From Cercis canadensis (lineage: Eukaryota; Streptophyta; Magnoliopsida; Fabales; Fabaceae): 64,000 nt of DNA. Numbering within the stretch: the stretch's first letter is position 1; each line of letters begins with the position of its first letter. The DNA lies in assembly GCA_003255065.1 (NCBI GenBank), contig QAOA01006485.1, forward strand, positions 1 through 64,000, in the 5' to 3' direction. Of the stretch, positions 11,430 through 22,985 are shown in pieces. The position numbers and the translations under genes were made by a program. The notes below the pieces were generated by a model that worked only from the letters and a program-made list of their open reading frames with translations, had not been told where the DNA came from and did not search any database.

Positions 11430-11672
11430 GTTTGCATACTACAAAGCAGTAATTAAAATGGTTTATAGTGTAAGAAATAGTAAATAGAGTGATTTTAAGT
11501 AATAAATAGAAAATTGATTATGAAAGTATTGGGTTTATAGTTTATACCCAAACATGGACAATAGTGTTTGGATGCATACTCAATTCTCCCATAATCAATT
11601 ATCTACTTATTATCTCATATAATGTAAACCATTTTATCTTATTGCTTTGTAAATCATAAAGCATACACCATG
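11430..11672. repeat. Foldback element with arms around 11560-11590
   Basis: The arms around 11430-11555 (tttgcatactacaaagcag, ggtttatagtgtaagaa, aaaattgattatgaaag) pair with the reverse complement of 11585-11672 (cataatcaattatctac, tgtaaaccattttatc, attgctttgtaaatc). No coding potential. Confidence 0.6.
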
Positions 11673-11674
11673 AT

Positions 11675-12190
11675 TTTGAGTGTAACAACTTTAAATAGCT
11701 TCTTGAAAAATCAACTTTCTCTAAGAAGTTACAAATTCTTTCCAAAATTAATTCTTCCATCATAAACTTTTTTATGTGAAAACCAACTCTTGGGGAAGCT
11801 AATTTAATATATATTGTTGCTAATTTTTTTTTAATAATATTGTTGTTAAACAATAATAAATTTTATACAGTTATGTTCCAAATAAGCCCATTAAGATTTT
11901 ACCCCAAAAAAAAAAGGTTTCCCTTTAAAAAAGATTGAAATTCCTAGAAAAATATCTAATATAGTATATAGAGAAAATTTATCACATAACATAATATATT
12001 TCTATTGTCATATAATACATGATATTATATTTTAGGGGGTTTGGGAAAGAGTGTCCCACACACAACCATTAAAATATCCGCATGGATAAAAAAGGAAAAC
12101 CCATCCAAAAAGGTAGAGAAAAAGGTCTTTGAAACACTAATTATTGTTTTTGTTATCATTTTCGAAAATCCAAAAAATTAAAAAAAAAAT
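11675..12190. other. Intergenic, upstream of TOC159
   Basis: AT-rich, non-coding; probably includes distal promoter sequence of the gene starting at 12438. No clear elements identified. Confidence 0.5.
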
Positions 12191-12437
12191 TAAAAAATAT
12201 TGGATTTGATTCTGCAGCGTTCCAAAGCTCTCTCCCATTTGGTAGATAGAAAAACCCGTCAACAGCCCCCTTTTTTCATTTGATAGCAAAACTCTCCCGT
12301 GCGGCTGAGAGAGAGAGGCTTCCTTTAAACCTTATCTCTTCCGCCTCTGTTCCCTTTCTCCCCACGGCTACTCTCTCTTCTTCTTCTTCTTCTTCTTCTT
12401 CTTCCAGTTTTGCTCTGCGGAATAGCTACTAGCATCC
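12191..12437 (+). promoter_or_regulatory. TOC159 5' leader region with TTC microsatellite
   Basis: Pyrimidine-rich sequence just before the start codon, including an uninterrupted (TTC)n run at about 12377-12405. CT-rich leaders are common in plant housekeeping genes. I see no convincing TATA box or transcription start, so the boundary is inferred. Confidence 0.5.
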
Positions 12438-15400
12438 ATGGATTCCGACCCTTTTGTTTCGGAGACTGTCTTCCCCGTTTCAAACCAATCAGGTTCTCTT
12501 CCTTCTTCTTTTTCTGCTCAAAATTCCGATATAGAAACTCTCACACAAAAGCCTGTTATGGAGTTTGACGATATTAGCAATACTAGTGTTAGTGTTAGTG
12601 TTAATGGCGGTGATGGTGGGTCTGATAATGAAGGGTTTATGAGTGGTGAGGAGGAGTTCGAGACTGCGCCCGATAGGCCAATTCTGGTATACCTAGACGA
12701 GGAATTCACCCAAGGGCCTATTGTGAAATCTCCAGAGTTTGAATTTTTCACACCTAAGGCGGGTAGGCCAATTGCTAAGGTGTCTGTGGATGATGATGAT
12801 GGCGGTGATGACGAGGATGGTGAGGGGGATGAAGGCGGTGGTAGGAGTTTGGGTTTTTCTGAGGAGGGTTCTGAGGAGAAATTGGGAATTGGAGAATATA
12901 AGGAGGATTTGGTGCAAAGGGAGTCCATTGAAAATGTTAATTCTGGTGAAGTGGTGAAGGAGAGTGGTTTTGGTGATAGTCATGAGGAGTTTGTTGAGGC
13001 TTATAGTGGTGGTGGTGATAGTAAGGGGTCTGAGAGTGTGAAATTGGATGAGAGGTTGCATTCTGTGTCTGAGGGAGGATTGACTTCTGAGAAAGATGAG
13101 GAGGTTGTCGAAAAGCCGAATGGTAATGGTGGTGGTGATAGTAAGGGGTCTGAGAGTGTGAAATTGGATGAGAGGTTGCATTCTGTGTCTGAGGGAGGAT
13201 TGACTTCTGAGAAAGATGAGGAGGTTGTCGAAAAGCAGAATGGTAATGGTGGTGGTGATAGTAAGGGGTCTGAGAGTGTAAAATTGGATGAGAACTTGCA
13301 TTCTGTGTCTGAAGGAGGATTGACTTCTGAGAAGGATGAGGAGGTTGTGAAAGAGCAGAATGATAATGGTGGTGGTGAAGTGGTCAGAGAAGATGAAATC
13401 CTGATTGGTGGAACTGATTATGATAAGTCTGTTGAAAATGGTCATGTCAAATTGACAAGTGCAGGTGACGCAGTTGTTGAAACCCTAGAAGTTGATGTAT
13501 TGGAGTCTGGAGTTGCTGTTGTTGGAGACAAGGAAGAAATTAATGATTCTGAAATTAAAGGGATGGAGGCTCCAGCTCGTGGTGTGAGTCTGGATAGTGG
13601 GTTTGATCCAATTAATGAGGCCACTGAAGAACCGTTGGATGACTCTGCAACTAGGGATGCTAAGTCTAATCAAAATGCAGACCCTGTAGCTGATGATGAC
13701 ATTGAACATGCACAGGAGGGGCTACTTGGGCAGAAGAGTGTTATTAATTCTCTGGAGAAGGGTGAAAACATAGAGGCTGATGCTGATGAGGGGAAAATTG
13801 GCAGTCATGTTGAGGCCCCTGGTGAATCTCTTACATCTGAATCTGTGGATCCTAATTCTTCTTGGAGCCGAGCAATAAGGCTAGAAGAGGATGATGAGGA
13901 CAAGCATCATCCTGATGGAGGAGAGATTGATGGTTCTGTGTCTGATGGGGAGGGTGACGGTGTGATCTTTGGAAGCTCTGAAGCTGCCAAACGATTTTTG
14001 GAGGAGTTGGAACAGCGTTCAGGTGTTGTCTCTCAGTCTGGTGCTGAGAGTTCACGGGATACTTCTCAGAGAATTGATGGTCAGATTGTGACTGACTCAG
14101 ATGAAGAAGTGGACACTGATGATGACGAAGGGGATGGCAAGGAGCTATTTGATCCTGCTGCCTTGGCAGCTCTTTTGAAAGCAGCAACCGGTGGTGGACA
14201 GGATGGTGGCAGTATCACAATAACCCCTCAAGACGCACAAAGGCTTTTCTCTGTTGAGCGCCCTGCTGGTTTGGGACCGTCACTCCAATCTGTCAAACCT
14301 GCTCCACGACCAAATCGTGCTAGCCTTTTTACTCCTAATGTTAGAGCCAGTGCTGATTCTGAAAGCAACTTGAGTGAGGAAGAGAGAAAGAAACTGGAGA
14401 AATTGCAGCAAATCAGGATAAAATTCTTAAGGCTGGTTCAGAGACTGGGGTACACTCCAGAAGAGTCACTAGTAGCACAAGTCCTGTACCGGTTGAACCT
14501 TATTGCCGGGCGGCAAACTGGTCAACTATTTAGCCTAGATGCTGCAAAGTCGAGTGCTTCCCAGCTTGAAGAAGAGGAAAAGAATGATTTGGATTTCTCC
14601 TTGAATATATTGGTTCTTGGGAAAACAGGTGTAGGCAAGAGTGCTACCATAAATTCCATTTTTGGTGAAAGGAAGACCACCATCGATGCATATGGTCCTG
14701 CCACAACTGCTGTTAGAGAAATTGTTGGGATGGTTGATGGAGTGAAAATAAGGGTTTTTGACACACCGGGTCTTAAATCTTCTGCAATGGAACAAGGTTT
14801 TAATCAAAAAGTCTTATCTATGGTAAAGAAGTTCACAAAAAAGTCCCCCCTGGATATTGTCCTCTATGTTGATCGTCTGGACACACAATCTAGGGATTCA
14901 AATGATCTGCCATTGTTAAAAACGATCTCTAGTGTCCTTGGTCCTTCAATCTGGCGAAGCGCTATTGTCACGCTGACCCATGCTGGCTCTGCTCCTCCAG
15001 ATGGACCATCAGGTTCCCCTATGAGTTATGAGGTGTTTGTCGCTCAAAGATCTCATATAGTTCAACAGAACATTGGACAAGCTGTTGGTGACTTGCGGCT
15101 TATGAATCCAAGTCTGATGAATATAGTTACTCTTGTTGAAAACCATCCTTCCTGTCGAAAAAATAGAGATGGCCAGAAGGTGCTTCCTAATGGTCAAGTT
15201 TGGAGACCCCAGTTATTGCTCATAAGCTACTCAATGAAGACTCTCTCTGAAGCTGGTAATCTTTCAAAAACTCAAGATTCATTTGACCACCGGAGGCTTT
15301 TTGGATTTCGCGTGCGCTCACCTCCTCTTCCATATTTGTTATCATGGCTATTACAGTCACGTTCCCACCCAAAACTCCCTGCTGATCAAGGTGGTGACAA

Positions 15401-16535
15401 TGGTGATTCTGATATTGAATTGGCTGACTTGTCTGATTCTGATCTAGACGAAGATGAAGATGAATATGACCAACTCCCACCATTTAAGCCTCTCAGGAAA
15501 TCTCAAATTTCTAAGCTTAGTAAAGAGCAGACAAAAGCATACTTTGAGGAGTATGATTATCGAGTGAAACTTCTACAGAAGAAGCAGTGGAGAGAGGAGC
15601 TGAAAAGGATGAGGGAGATAAAGAAGAAAGGCAAAACAAACATAAATGATTATGGTTACATGGAGGAAGATGATCCCGAAAATGGAAGTCCAGCAGCTGT
15701 ACAAGTTCCATTGCCTGATATGGTCCTGCCACCATCGTTTGATTGTGATAATCCAGCTTACAGATACCGATTCTTGGAGCCAACTTCCCAGTTACTGACA
15801 AGGCCAGTGTTAGACTCCCAGGGTTGGGACCATGATTGTGGTTATGATGGTGTAAACATTGAACAGAGTCTAGCCATTATCAACCGATTCCCAGCAGCTG
15901 TCACTGTTCAGCTCAGAAAGGATAAGAAAGAGTTCAGTTTGCATTTGGACTCTTCAATTGCTGCAAAGCATGGAGAGAATCAATCAATCATGGCAGGCTT
16001 TGACATTCAAAACATTGGAAAGCAGCTAGCATACATAGTTAGAGGAGAGACAAAATTCAAAAATTTGAAAAGGAATAAAACTACTGCTGGGTTCTCTGTG
16101 ACATTTTTGGGTGAAAATGTATCTACTGGGGTGAAAATTGAGGATCAGATTGCTCTGGGGAAACGCTTGGCATTTGTGGGCAGCATTGGGACTGTGAGGT
16201 CGCAGGGTGATTCTGCATATGGCACCAATGTAGAAGTGCAGCTCAGAGACGCAGATTATCCAATTGGCCAGGACCAGCATTCATTGGGTCTTTCTCTGGT
16301 GAAGTGGAAGGGAGACTTGGCACTAGGGGCCAATTTTCAGTCCCAATTTTCTCTTGGACGAAGTTATAAGATGGCTGTTCGTGCTGGATTGAACAACAAG
16401 CTCAGTGGACAGTTCACCGTGAGAACAAGTAGCTCAGACCAACTTCAGATTGCGCTTCTTGCTGTTCTTCCAATTGCCAAGGCGATCTATCAGAACTTCT
16501 GGCCTGGGGCTAGTGAGAATTATTCCATCTATTAA
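12438..16535 (+). CDS. TOC159: Translocase of chloroplast 159 (preprotein import receptor GTPase)
   Basis: An intact single-exon frame of 1365 residues. Toc159 receptors sit in the chloroplast outer envelope, bind transit peptides of nuclear-encoded preproteins with Toc34 and hand them to the Toc75 channel. The N-terminal ~620 residues are an acidic, low-complexity A-domain. The GTPase (G) domain has the P-loop GKTGVGKS at 728-735, DTPG at 775-778 and LTHAG at 846-850. An acidic stretch around residues 990-1015 leads into the C-terminal membrane (M) domain, ending at the TAA after ...SENYSIY. Length is between Arabidopsis Toc132 (about 1200) and Toc159 (about 1500). The long A-domain and its ETAPDRP motif favour the Toc159 clade. 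The start ATG has no earlier in-frame alternative. An internal three-copy repeat is listed separately. Confidence 0.96.
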   Translation: MDSDPFVSETVFPVSNQSGSLPSSFSAQNSDIETLTQKPVMEFDDISNTSVSVSVNGGDGGSDNEGFMSGEEEFETAPDRPILVYLDEEFTQGPIVKSPEFEFFTPKAGRPIAKVSVDDDDGGDDEDGEGDEGGGRSLGFSEEGSEEKLGIGEYKEDLVQRESIENVNSGEVVKESGFGDSHEEFVEAYSGGGDSKGSESVKLDERLHSVSEGGLTSEKDEEVVEKPNGNGGGDSKGSESVKLDERLHSVSEGGLTSEKDEEVVEKQNGNGGGDSKGSESVKLDENLHSVSEGGLTSEKDEEVVKEQNDNGGGEVVREDEILIGGTDYDKSVENGHVKLTSAGDAVVETLEVDVLESGVAVVGDKEEINDSEIKGMEAPARGVSLDSGFDPINEATEEPLDDSATRDAKSNQNADPVADDDIEHAQEGLLGQKSVINSLEKGENIEADADEGKIGSHVEAPGESLTSESVDPNSSWSRAIRLEEDDEDKHHPDGGEIDGSVSDGEGDGVIFGSSEAAKRFLEELEQRSGVVSQSGAESSRDTSQRIDGQIVTDSDEEVDTDDDEGDGKELFDPAALAALLKAATGGGQDGGSITITPQDAQRLFSVERPAGLGPSLQSVKPAPRPNRASLFTPNVRASADSESNLSEEERKKLEKLQQIRIKFLRLVQRLGYTPEESLVAQVLYRLNLIAGRQTGQLFSLDAAKSSASQLEEEEKNDLDFSLNILVLGKTGVGKSATINSIFGERKTTIDAYGPATTAVREIVGMVDGVKIRVFDTPGLKSSAMEQGFNQKVLSMVKKFTKKSPLDIVLYVDRLDTQSRDSNDLPLLKTISSVLGPSIWRSAIVTLTHAGSAPPDGPSGSPMSYEVFVAQRSHIVQQNIGQAVGDLRLMNPSLMNIVTLVENHPSCRKNRDGQKVLPNGQVWRPQLLLISYSMKTLSEAGNLSKTQDSFDHRRLFGFRVRSPPLPYLLSWLLQSRSHPKLPADQGGDNGDSDIELADLSDSDLDEDEDEYDQLPPFKPLRKSQISKLSKEQTKAYFEEYDYRVKLLQKKQWREELKRMREIKKKGKTNINDYGYMEEDDPENGSPAAVQVPLPDMVLPPSFDCDNPAYRYRFLEPTSQLLTRPVLDSQGWDHDCGYDGVNIEQSLAIINRFPAAVTVQLRKDKKEFSLHLDSSIAAKHGENQSIMAGFDIQNIGKQLAYIVRGETKFKNLKRNKTTAGFSVTFLGENVSTGVKIEDQIALGKRLAFVGSIGTVRSQGDSAYGTNVEVQLRDADYPIGQDQHSLGLSLVKWKGDLALGANFQSQFSLGRSYKMAVRAGLNNKLSGQFTVRTSSSDQLQIALLAVLPIAKAIYQNFWPGASENYSIY
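13008..13367 (+). repeat. Three tandem 120-bp repeats in the TOC159 acidic domain
   Basis: Three in-frame 120-bp units encode residues about 191-310 (each GGGDSKGSESVKLDERLHSV... , 40 residues). Units 1 and 2 differ at a single base (P versus Q codon); unit 3 differs from them at about eight positions. This implies an old duplication followed by a very recent one, or homogenisation. Confidence 0.97.
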
Positions 16536-17260
16536 ATTTTGTTTAGTTGTTTGCTTCTGTTATTAGTTTGGGAAGTAGATTATGCATTAAACATGTCTAG
16601 TGGTTTGTTTTCTTTACTTTCTTGAATAATAAGTTAATCATTTCATCTAGACTAAATAGATGTCCTGCTATATTGGGTGCATTTTGTTTGCCTGAGAATT
16701 GTACTGAATTTGAGATGGAACCAAGAGGGAATTTATTCATAATTGTTTATTATCTTCTATTAGTCAAATATTGTTAAACACTCACATTTTTGTGTTATCC
16801 TATTCTGTGTTGCTGTTGAAAGTGTATTGGTTCAGTATTTAACCCTGCACCAAATTATGCCCTAGACAGCTAAACTGGATAATTCTTAGAATTGCTTAGT
16901 CCATGATGCTTTGGGCACAATTATAAATGGTGGCTCAAAGGTAATAACCATATCTTCGAAATTAGATGAACTTTGAAATTGGAACTTTCTTTTCCTGGAC
17001 CTACTTAAGGTATACCTGCTCAAGCACCAATAGAATTGTTTTTCCTCTTTACTAAGTATGTATCAGTGGCAGGCCCTGCTTAATGTCTGTAAGATAAGGG
17101 CCATGGGATGGTGTTGCAATATACATATATGCTTCTCCTAGTGATGCCAGTTGCAGTTTTTAATTGTGGACGACTTTCAGTTTGGATCTGTGCCTATCAA
17201 TTATATGTGTTAGTCGAATGCTTTGGAGCTAAATAAACATCTTTGCTTCATGTCCCTCAT
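16536..17260 (+). other. TOC159 3' flank
   Basis: T-rich, non-coding sequence following the stop codon, probably including the 3' UTR. Several AATAA-type motifs occur (for example around 16624-16630); none can be singled out as the poly(A) signal. Confidence 0.4.
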
Positions 17261-17261
17261 T

Positions 17262-17883
17262 CCCGGTTGTTTTCTGTTCCCTCTGGAGGAAGTCAGTTTG
17301 TCTGTACTTAAGATGGCTTCTTTTTGTAAAAATTGCTTTTATTTTTCTTTATGCTAAGAGAGGTGATGAACAACTGGAACAACAGTAGCGAATTGACAAT
17401 CTTCTTTATTATCATTGATTATTGGATATTGTCTTGTATGATAAAGTTCTGGTCTGCCTTTTTCCTTCTTGATGTTCTGAACCCCATTTCTGATTTAAGA
17501 TTGTCTGTCGCCCTTATTTTTCTGGTTTTATGGACGTGTTAAAATAGTTTAGGCAAACAAGCTTTCAGTTATTGGCTATGGCTTTCTGTTCCCCATCTGG
17601 AAGAAGTTGTAGTTTTTCTGTACTTAAGATGACTTTCTTTTGTAGAAGTTGCTTCAATTTTTCTCCCTTCTATTTATGTTAAGAGTGGTGATGAAAACTG
17701 GAAAAAATATTAGCCAATAGATAGCTTCTTTTAACATTATTAATATTGTCTTCTATCAAGTTCTGGTTGCTCTTTTTCCTTCATTGCGGTCTCTATCCCA
17801 GTTCTAATTAAGTTTATCTCTCCTTGTTTTACTGGTTATATGGACATATTAACCTAGTTTAGGTAAACAAGCTTTCAATTTTT
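17262..17883. repeat. Imperfect tandem duplication of about 305 bp
   Basis: The segments at about 17262-17573 and 17574-17883 align along their whole length. Shared blocks in order are tttctgttcc, tctgtacttaagatg, ttatgctaagag or ttatgttaagag, ggtgatgaa, aagttctggt, tttttccttc, and 'tagtttaggcaaacaagctttcagtt' or its variant with t for c. Substitutions and indels are numerous, so the duplication is old. No open frame is shared. Confidence 0.8.
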
Positions 17884-18719
17884 CTGTGTTTTTTCTCCCT
17901 CTCATTTAAATACCTATATATATATATATATATACTATTGGCTTCTTGCGTTTTTTGCCCCACTTTTAGTTTCCCTCCTATCTGTTTTCTCAGCATTGCT
18001 GCAATGCTCTTGAATTCTATTGATAATGTTTGCTTCCAGATTTTATTAGGGTTTTAAATGTCAACTTGGCAATCGTGACATCTTTTTGTTCATGACCTCA
18101 CTGGTGTTAAGAAAAACCTTGACAAAATTTATTATTTTGTGATGCCATTTTTATTATAACAAATGGATCATTCCCTTGGTTAGTGAACAATCTAGCATTG
18201 CAGTAGGGAAAAAAAAAAGTTCCTACAGATTAGTCGACAGAATATCTCTAGGATGGAAAAGATGCATGACTCTAGTTATTAGTGCTGCACAGATTGCAAC
18301 TTCTATCCTGTTTTCTGGAGAATGAAATATTTTATATAGTTTATTATTGTGGGTTTAGAACTTGGCATAAAATATTAATGGTGCTAAAAGAAAGCCTATT
18401 TCAGGTAGGTGCTTGTTATATGTTATGAGAAATTATTAAAATAGTTCTTGGTACTATGTTGTTATTATATATTATGGTTATTTTATTTATTTGTGTCATT
18501 ATCATCTTTAAATATAAATGAAATAACCCCTTAGCTACATATATAAATGGATAATTGGGAGTATTTTTAGCCATTTTACACTATAAAAATTCAATTTTAT
18601 TCTTCCAAAAAAGATGAATTGGAAAATATCTACTTTTCCTTAAAAAAATTTTAGGAGCAAGGTCTGGCTTTTATTTTGTGTAAGGTATAGCGATTGCATG
18701 GGAAATCTTTTACAGAACA
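17884..18719. other. Intergenic with TA microsatellite
   Basis: No gene seen. A (TA)n run lies at about 17915-17934. Confidence 0.6.
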
Positions 18720-18890
18720 AAGAAAAGAATAAAGATTAAATACACGTTTGATCTCTACCGTGCAAGAAAAGTAACAATTTGGTCCCCTGAATTTTAAATT
18801 TGACAATTAAATCGCTAATTTTTAAATTGAAACAATTTGGTCCCTATTGTCATATTGTGATCGTCTATGTCTGACTTGTTAGTTAAGTTG
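18720..18890. repeat. Half of a foldback-type repeat
   Basis: Contains acaatttggtccc twice (18775 and 18831 regions) and stretches such as 'ttaaatttgacaattaaatc', typical of plant foldback MITEs. The opposite arm is not present nearby. Fragment only. Confidence 0.4.
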
Positions 18891-21757
18891 CGTGGTGTTA
18901 TAGTTTTCTTTTTGTTTGTGTTGGGCTTTTAGCCCAGCAGCTCACCACAAATAGTTTTTTGATTTGGAAATATGTAAATCCAAGGCCTATATTTAAGAAA
19001 CTAAAAATGGGCATTACTGGGCCCCAAAAAGTGGGCTTTGATAACTAGCCAGTTATGTATTTCACAATAGGGATTCTATGATACTACGTAAGTATGTCAT
19101 ACTACACTGACGTGTTAAGCATACATAATTTTCTTATTTTATTATATATAAAATATAATTTATTTAATTTTTTAAACAAATTTAAAAATAATTAATTTGT
19201 ACACATGTCATTCATTTATTGATTATTTCTATATAGTATAGCATACTACATAAATACTAAAAATATCTAAGAAACCTCCATTTCACAATTATCATCAATT
19301 CTCTTCAACAGTTAACTACTAAATTAGGTTAGTTTTGACAATATCATAAGTGACGATACTAAACGTTGATTTTGATATCATTAAAAATATTTTAAAAATT
19401 TGAATCATTTTATGTGTATCAAATATTTAAATAGTTGACAAATTATGAGTTTAATTAAGTCAAAGTTACACAATTAAAGTGTTAACTTAAAATAGAGGAT
19501 AATTTTGACTCAGTTAAGTGCCTCAGTTTTTTATGATCTTTACAATGATACTAAAATTTAAGGTTAGTTCAGTTACTTATGATTGGTTTTGTCAAATTGA
19601 GTACACAATACACAATACATATAACGTTGTATATTGTAGAACTAACCCTAATATTAACCTTGTAAACACAATCCTCAGAAATAAAAAGTTTCCAAGCTTT
19701 TCCATATTGTTCAAATTATTCTTGTCCACTTTTTTTTTTCCTCCTATTTCAAATCCATTATACAACACACAACATAACTTATTCAAGTAATTTCTCCTAA
19801 AATTGAGGTTTCAGATTCAATTTCACATTCTCCCAATATATATTAGTATATATGATCTTCATTCAGTAGTCTTGAAAATAATCATATCGCTTGGTCAGCA
19901 TCAAATATTATTTTGCCGTTAATAGCTTGCATCTTCAACTAATTAAGAGTTAATTTTGGAATTTCTAACTAACACGCAATCTGTAGAAACTTTCTTATAT
20001 TACTTCATAACACTTGAAATTTCCAAAAAAGTCTCCTAACAATTTTAAGTAAGAAAAAAAAAAAGGAATTGTTTTGAAAAAGAAAAGTAGATATTTTAGG
20101 ATTATCCACATTTATTTTTATTTATGTATATATGTTTGACTTTTCTTCTAAACAAGTATTTATAAGAAAATGGAGTCTGAGAAGTGATTCGTTTCCATTA
20201 TTACTAACCGTAGTCAATTATTTGTTTATTTAGCAATGAGTCATTGGATCAACATGAGGATATACCTGTCTTTAATATCAAATACATGAGTTCTCAAAAT
20301 TCAAAAGGGCACTGTTGGCTTCTTTTGCTTTACATTATCTGATTTCCCTGAGTCTTCCCAGCAATCATTTCATTTTTGGCTAAAACTCTCATAACGTTGT
20401 TAGCATTTGTCTTATATATTAGCTACAAAAACTGCATGAGTTTTTTCACCTCTTTACTACCAGAAGTTGTTGGATAATGGATTGAGAGGATTTCTTAGAC
20501 ATGGACTTGCTTTTTGTCCTTTGCTCACATATTCTTACCCTTAATCATGCCGCCTAATGCCCACATGACTATTTTCAACCATTTTTCAACTTGATTTATG
20601 TGAAAATGTCCACAATCTCAGCCCACATGACCATTTTCAACTTGATTTAAGCCAAACTGTCCCACTCTCTCTCTCTCTCCCTCCCCTTTTCTTCTCTTAT
20701 TATGTGTGTCTCAGTCTAAGAGAGATGATACATTTCATAGATTGTATCTGAGAGGAGCTTTTTTTTTTTTCTGGTGAAATCTTAATTACATGTCAAAAAA
20801 AAAAAAAGTGAGGGATAGTCTAGACCACATGGCCCAAAATGGCAATCATGTTGGGAAGATGGAGCTAAGAATTTAAACGTAAGACCTTAACCTTATAAAA
20901 AATTATCTAAATTAATTGTAGTAAGTATGTTTTGTGTCTTGTAGTTATAGCTATTTGATGCTTTTATATATAACAATTTTAAATATATACTTTCATGTGG
21001 AAATTAGATATCACAAATTAGATGTGAAAGCTGTGAAAATTTTAAATTCACAGGTTAATGGGTCATTTCCATCGGAGTACTCTTGCACAACCATCTTCCC
21101 TGCTTCAAATGTAGTGATTCTTTTGGTATTTGTTAACAAGCAGTTATGATGCAGTTTTAGGGCACAAGGGTGCATTTTTCCATGACTGAGTTGTTCTTAG
21201 CTATATCTTTCTTTATTTTCTATTTTTTTCCAGAGATGGAATGACATTTAGAAATTGACAAGAATCAAAAGCAGGAACAATTACCTGCGTACGCATAAAA
21301 ACATGTTTGGGAATCTTATTCAGATAAGTAATAATTGTTTTGACCTGAACAACTTATTAATCATTTGCAAGGTAGAATTTGAAGGACTAATAGCCTGAAA
21401 AGGTTAAATTGATAACACTCTACCTTGACATATGAAAGGACAAGAGTGGAATTTAATGACACTTTTAAAACTTTACTTTTATCCATTATTTTTATATCCC
21501 TTGATTAAAGTTTCTGTTCTCCAAATTTTAGTTTATGATAATTCACTATAATGAGCAAATTCCATGAATTATTTTGCTTTTGATATCTTTTGTGTTTTTT
21601 TTTCTTTCCCTGTAAACACTTTGTCTCTGATTTAGTTCCAATTTCTGAAGATTATGGGTCAGAAGGGGTTGATAAGGGCTTTCATTCATTTGTATAATAC
21701 ACTATGATATATGTGTTAAAGAATAATATTGTTTAGTTAGACAAAAAGAGAAGCATA
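18891..21757. other. Intergenic, no gene seen
   Basis: AT-rich. Notable bits are a weak inverted repeat around 19080-19260 (catactacactg ... atagcatactac), a CT-rich run at about 20664-20690 and several A/T homopolymers. Open frames are short and without similarity. Confidence 0.6.
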
Positions 21758-21767
21758 AGTTTGATGT
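21758..21767. repeat. 10-bp target-site duplication of the LINE, left copy
   Basis: agtttgatgt here and at 22251-22260, directly after the poly(A) of the LINE. Confidence 0.85.
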
Positions 21768-22250
21768 TGCTTGTGGAGGTCTAGCTCGTGCTGCTTCTGG
21801 TTCTTTTATCGTTCGGTTCAAGTGCAACCTGGGTCAGTGCTCCATTACTAAAGCTGAGCTCTGGGGTCTTGTCTATGGGACTCGTTTGGCTTGGTCTCTA
21901 GGTGTTCGGAAAGTGGTTGTTGAGTGCAACTCGCAGTGCAGCCTTCAACTTCTGCACCATTGTGATAACAGATTCCACCCTTGCTTCTCTCTTATTCAGG
22001 AGCTTCGAGATATGGTGAGTTGCAGCTGGGAGTTGGTTTTCACCCACGTTTACAGAGAAGGCAACCATTGTGCGAATGCTCTAGCCAGAGCAGCTCATTC
22101 CGGTGGGTTCACCGTTGATCAATTCTGGGTCCCCCCCTTCTTGCTTGAAGCATGTAGGGTAATGAGGTGTTGCTTTGCATTGAGATGTGTTGATGTAATT
22201 TCTTTTTTATTTTTGGGCTTTGCCCCATAGTTTACCCAAAAAAAAAAAAG
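21768..22250 (+). mobile_element. 5'-truncated LINE with RNase H domain
   Basis: About 480 bp bounded by a 10-bp direct repeat (agtttgatgt at 21758-21767 and 22251-22260) and ending in a 12-A tail. This is the signature of target-primed reverse transcription with 5' truncation. The body is an open frame from the first bases to 22230. It encodes the C-terminal RNase H (RVT_3 type) of an L1-like element: SITKAELWGLVYGTRLAWSL, then VVVECNSQCSLQLL, then THVYREGNHCANALARAA. Compared with the usual '..DS..' and 'GN..AD.LA' motifs, both aspartates are asparagines here. The N-terminal part, with the first catalytic Asp, is missing through truncation. Confidence 0.88.
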
Positions 22251-22260
22251 AGTTTGATGT
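22251..22260. repeat. 10-bp target-site duplication of the LINE, right copy
   Basis: Identical to 21758-21767. Confidence 0.85.
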
Positions 22261-22985
22261 GGTACTTGCCATCATAGCTTGGCTCAGACAAGACATTTAT
22301 TCCATGTTTATGACGTATTAATTACTTTGAATTAACTAGTTAATGGATATAATTTGGAAAAATGGATTAAGTCCAAGATTTTATTGGAACCCTAATTGTT
22401 AATAATTTATTAGGGTTTAGACATTCTAAGCTAAATTATTGGTGTCAAATCAATCTATTAAAACATCAAATATTCTTTTAGCCCCATGGATTAGGCCCAC
22501 CTTGTAGAAGTTAGTGGAATTTCATATGTAACCCTAGATTTTGGAATTCAGCACAATAAGGGCACAGATAGGAAGCATGTAGCTGCTAAGAATGAGGGGT
22601 CTATTGCAGTGTTGTCATATTAATTCTTGATCATCTTAATTAGTTTAATGTGCCTTTGTTCTATCATCAAATATTTTAGTTTAATGTGACTTTGTTGATT
22701 GGCAAGGCAAGTGTCAATTAGTTTACATGAACCTATCTTTTACTACTCACATGGTGACACAAGCAACTTCTCCTTTACCACTCACATAGTAACACATGCA
22801 GATATCACATAATTGGTTCAAAAATTTCCTAACAAAATTAAGGTTATTTTTTCATATTTTCAACTAGAAAAATTAACTCATATTGTGAAGGTGAATTAAT
22901 TAATTGTTTCTATAATAAACCGCTCATGAGAAGTCCATTTTATTTGTTTTTCTATATTTTTTAAAGGCTTCTAAAAGAATTTCAA
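22261..22985. other. Intergenic, no gene seen
   Basis: AT-rich, non-coding. Confidence 0.6.

Noticed and set aside
12518..13624. Long minus-strand open frames (up to 250 codons) opposite TOC159
   Set aside because: They lie antisense to the acidic, repeat-rich A-domain; codon bias of the real gene keeps the reverse frame open. The repeats in the protein mirror the TOC159 repeat.
13852..15801. Further antisense open frames of 80-110 codons
   Set aside because: Shadows of the TOC159 G and M domains; no protein similarity.
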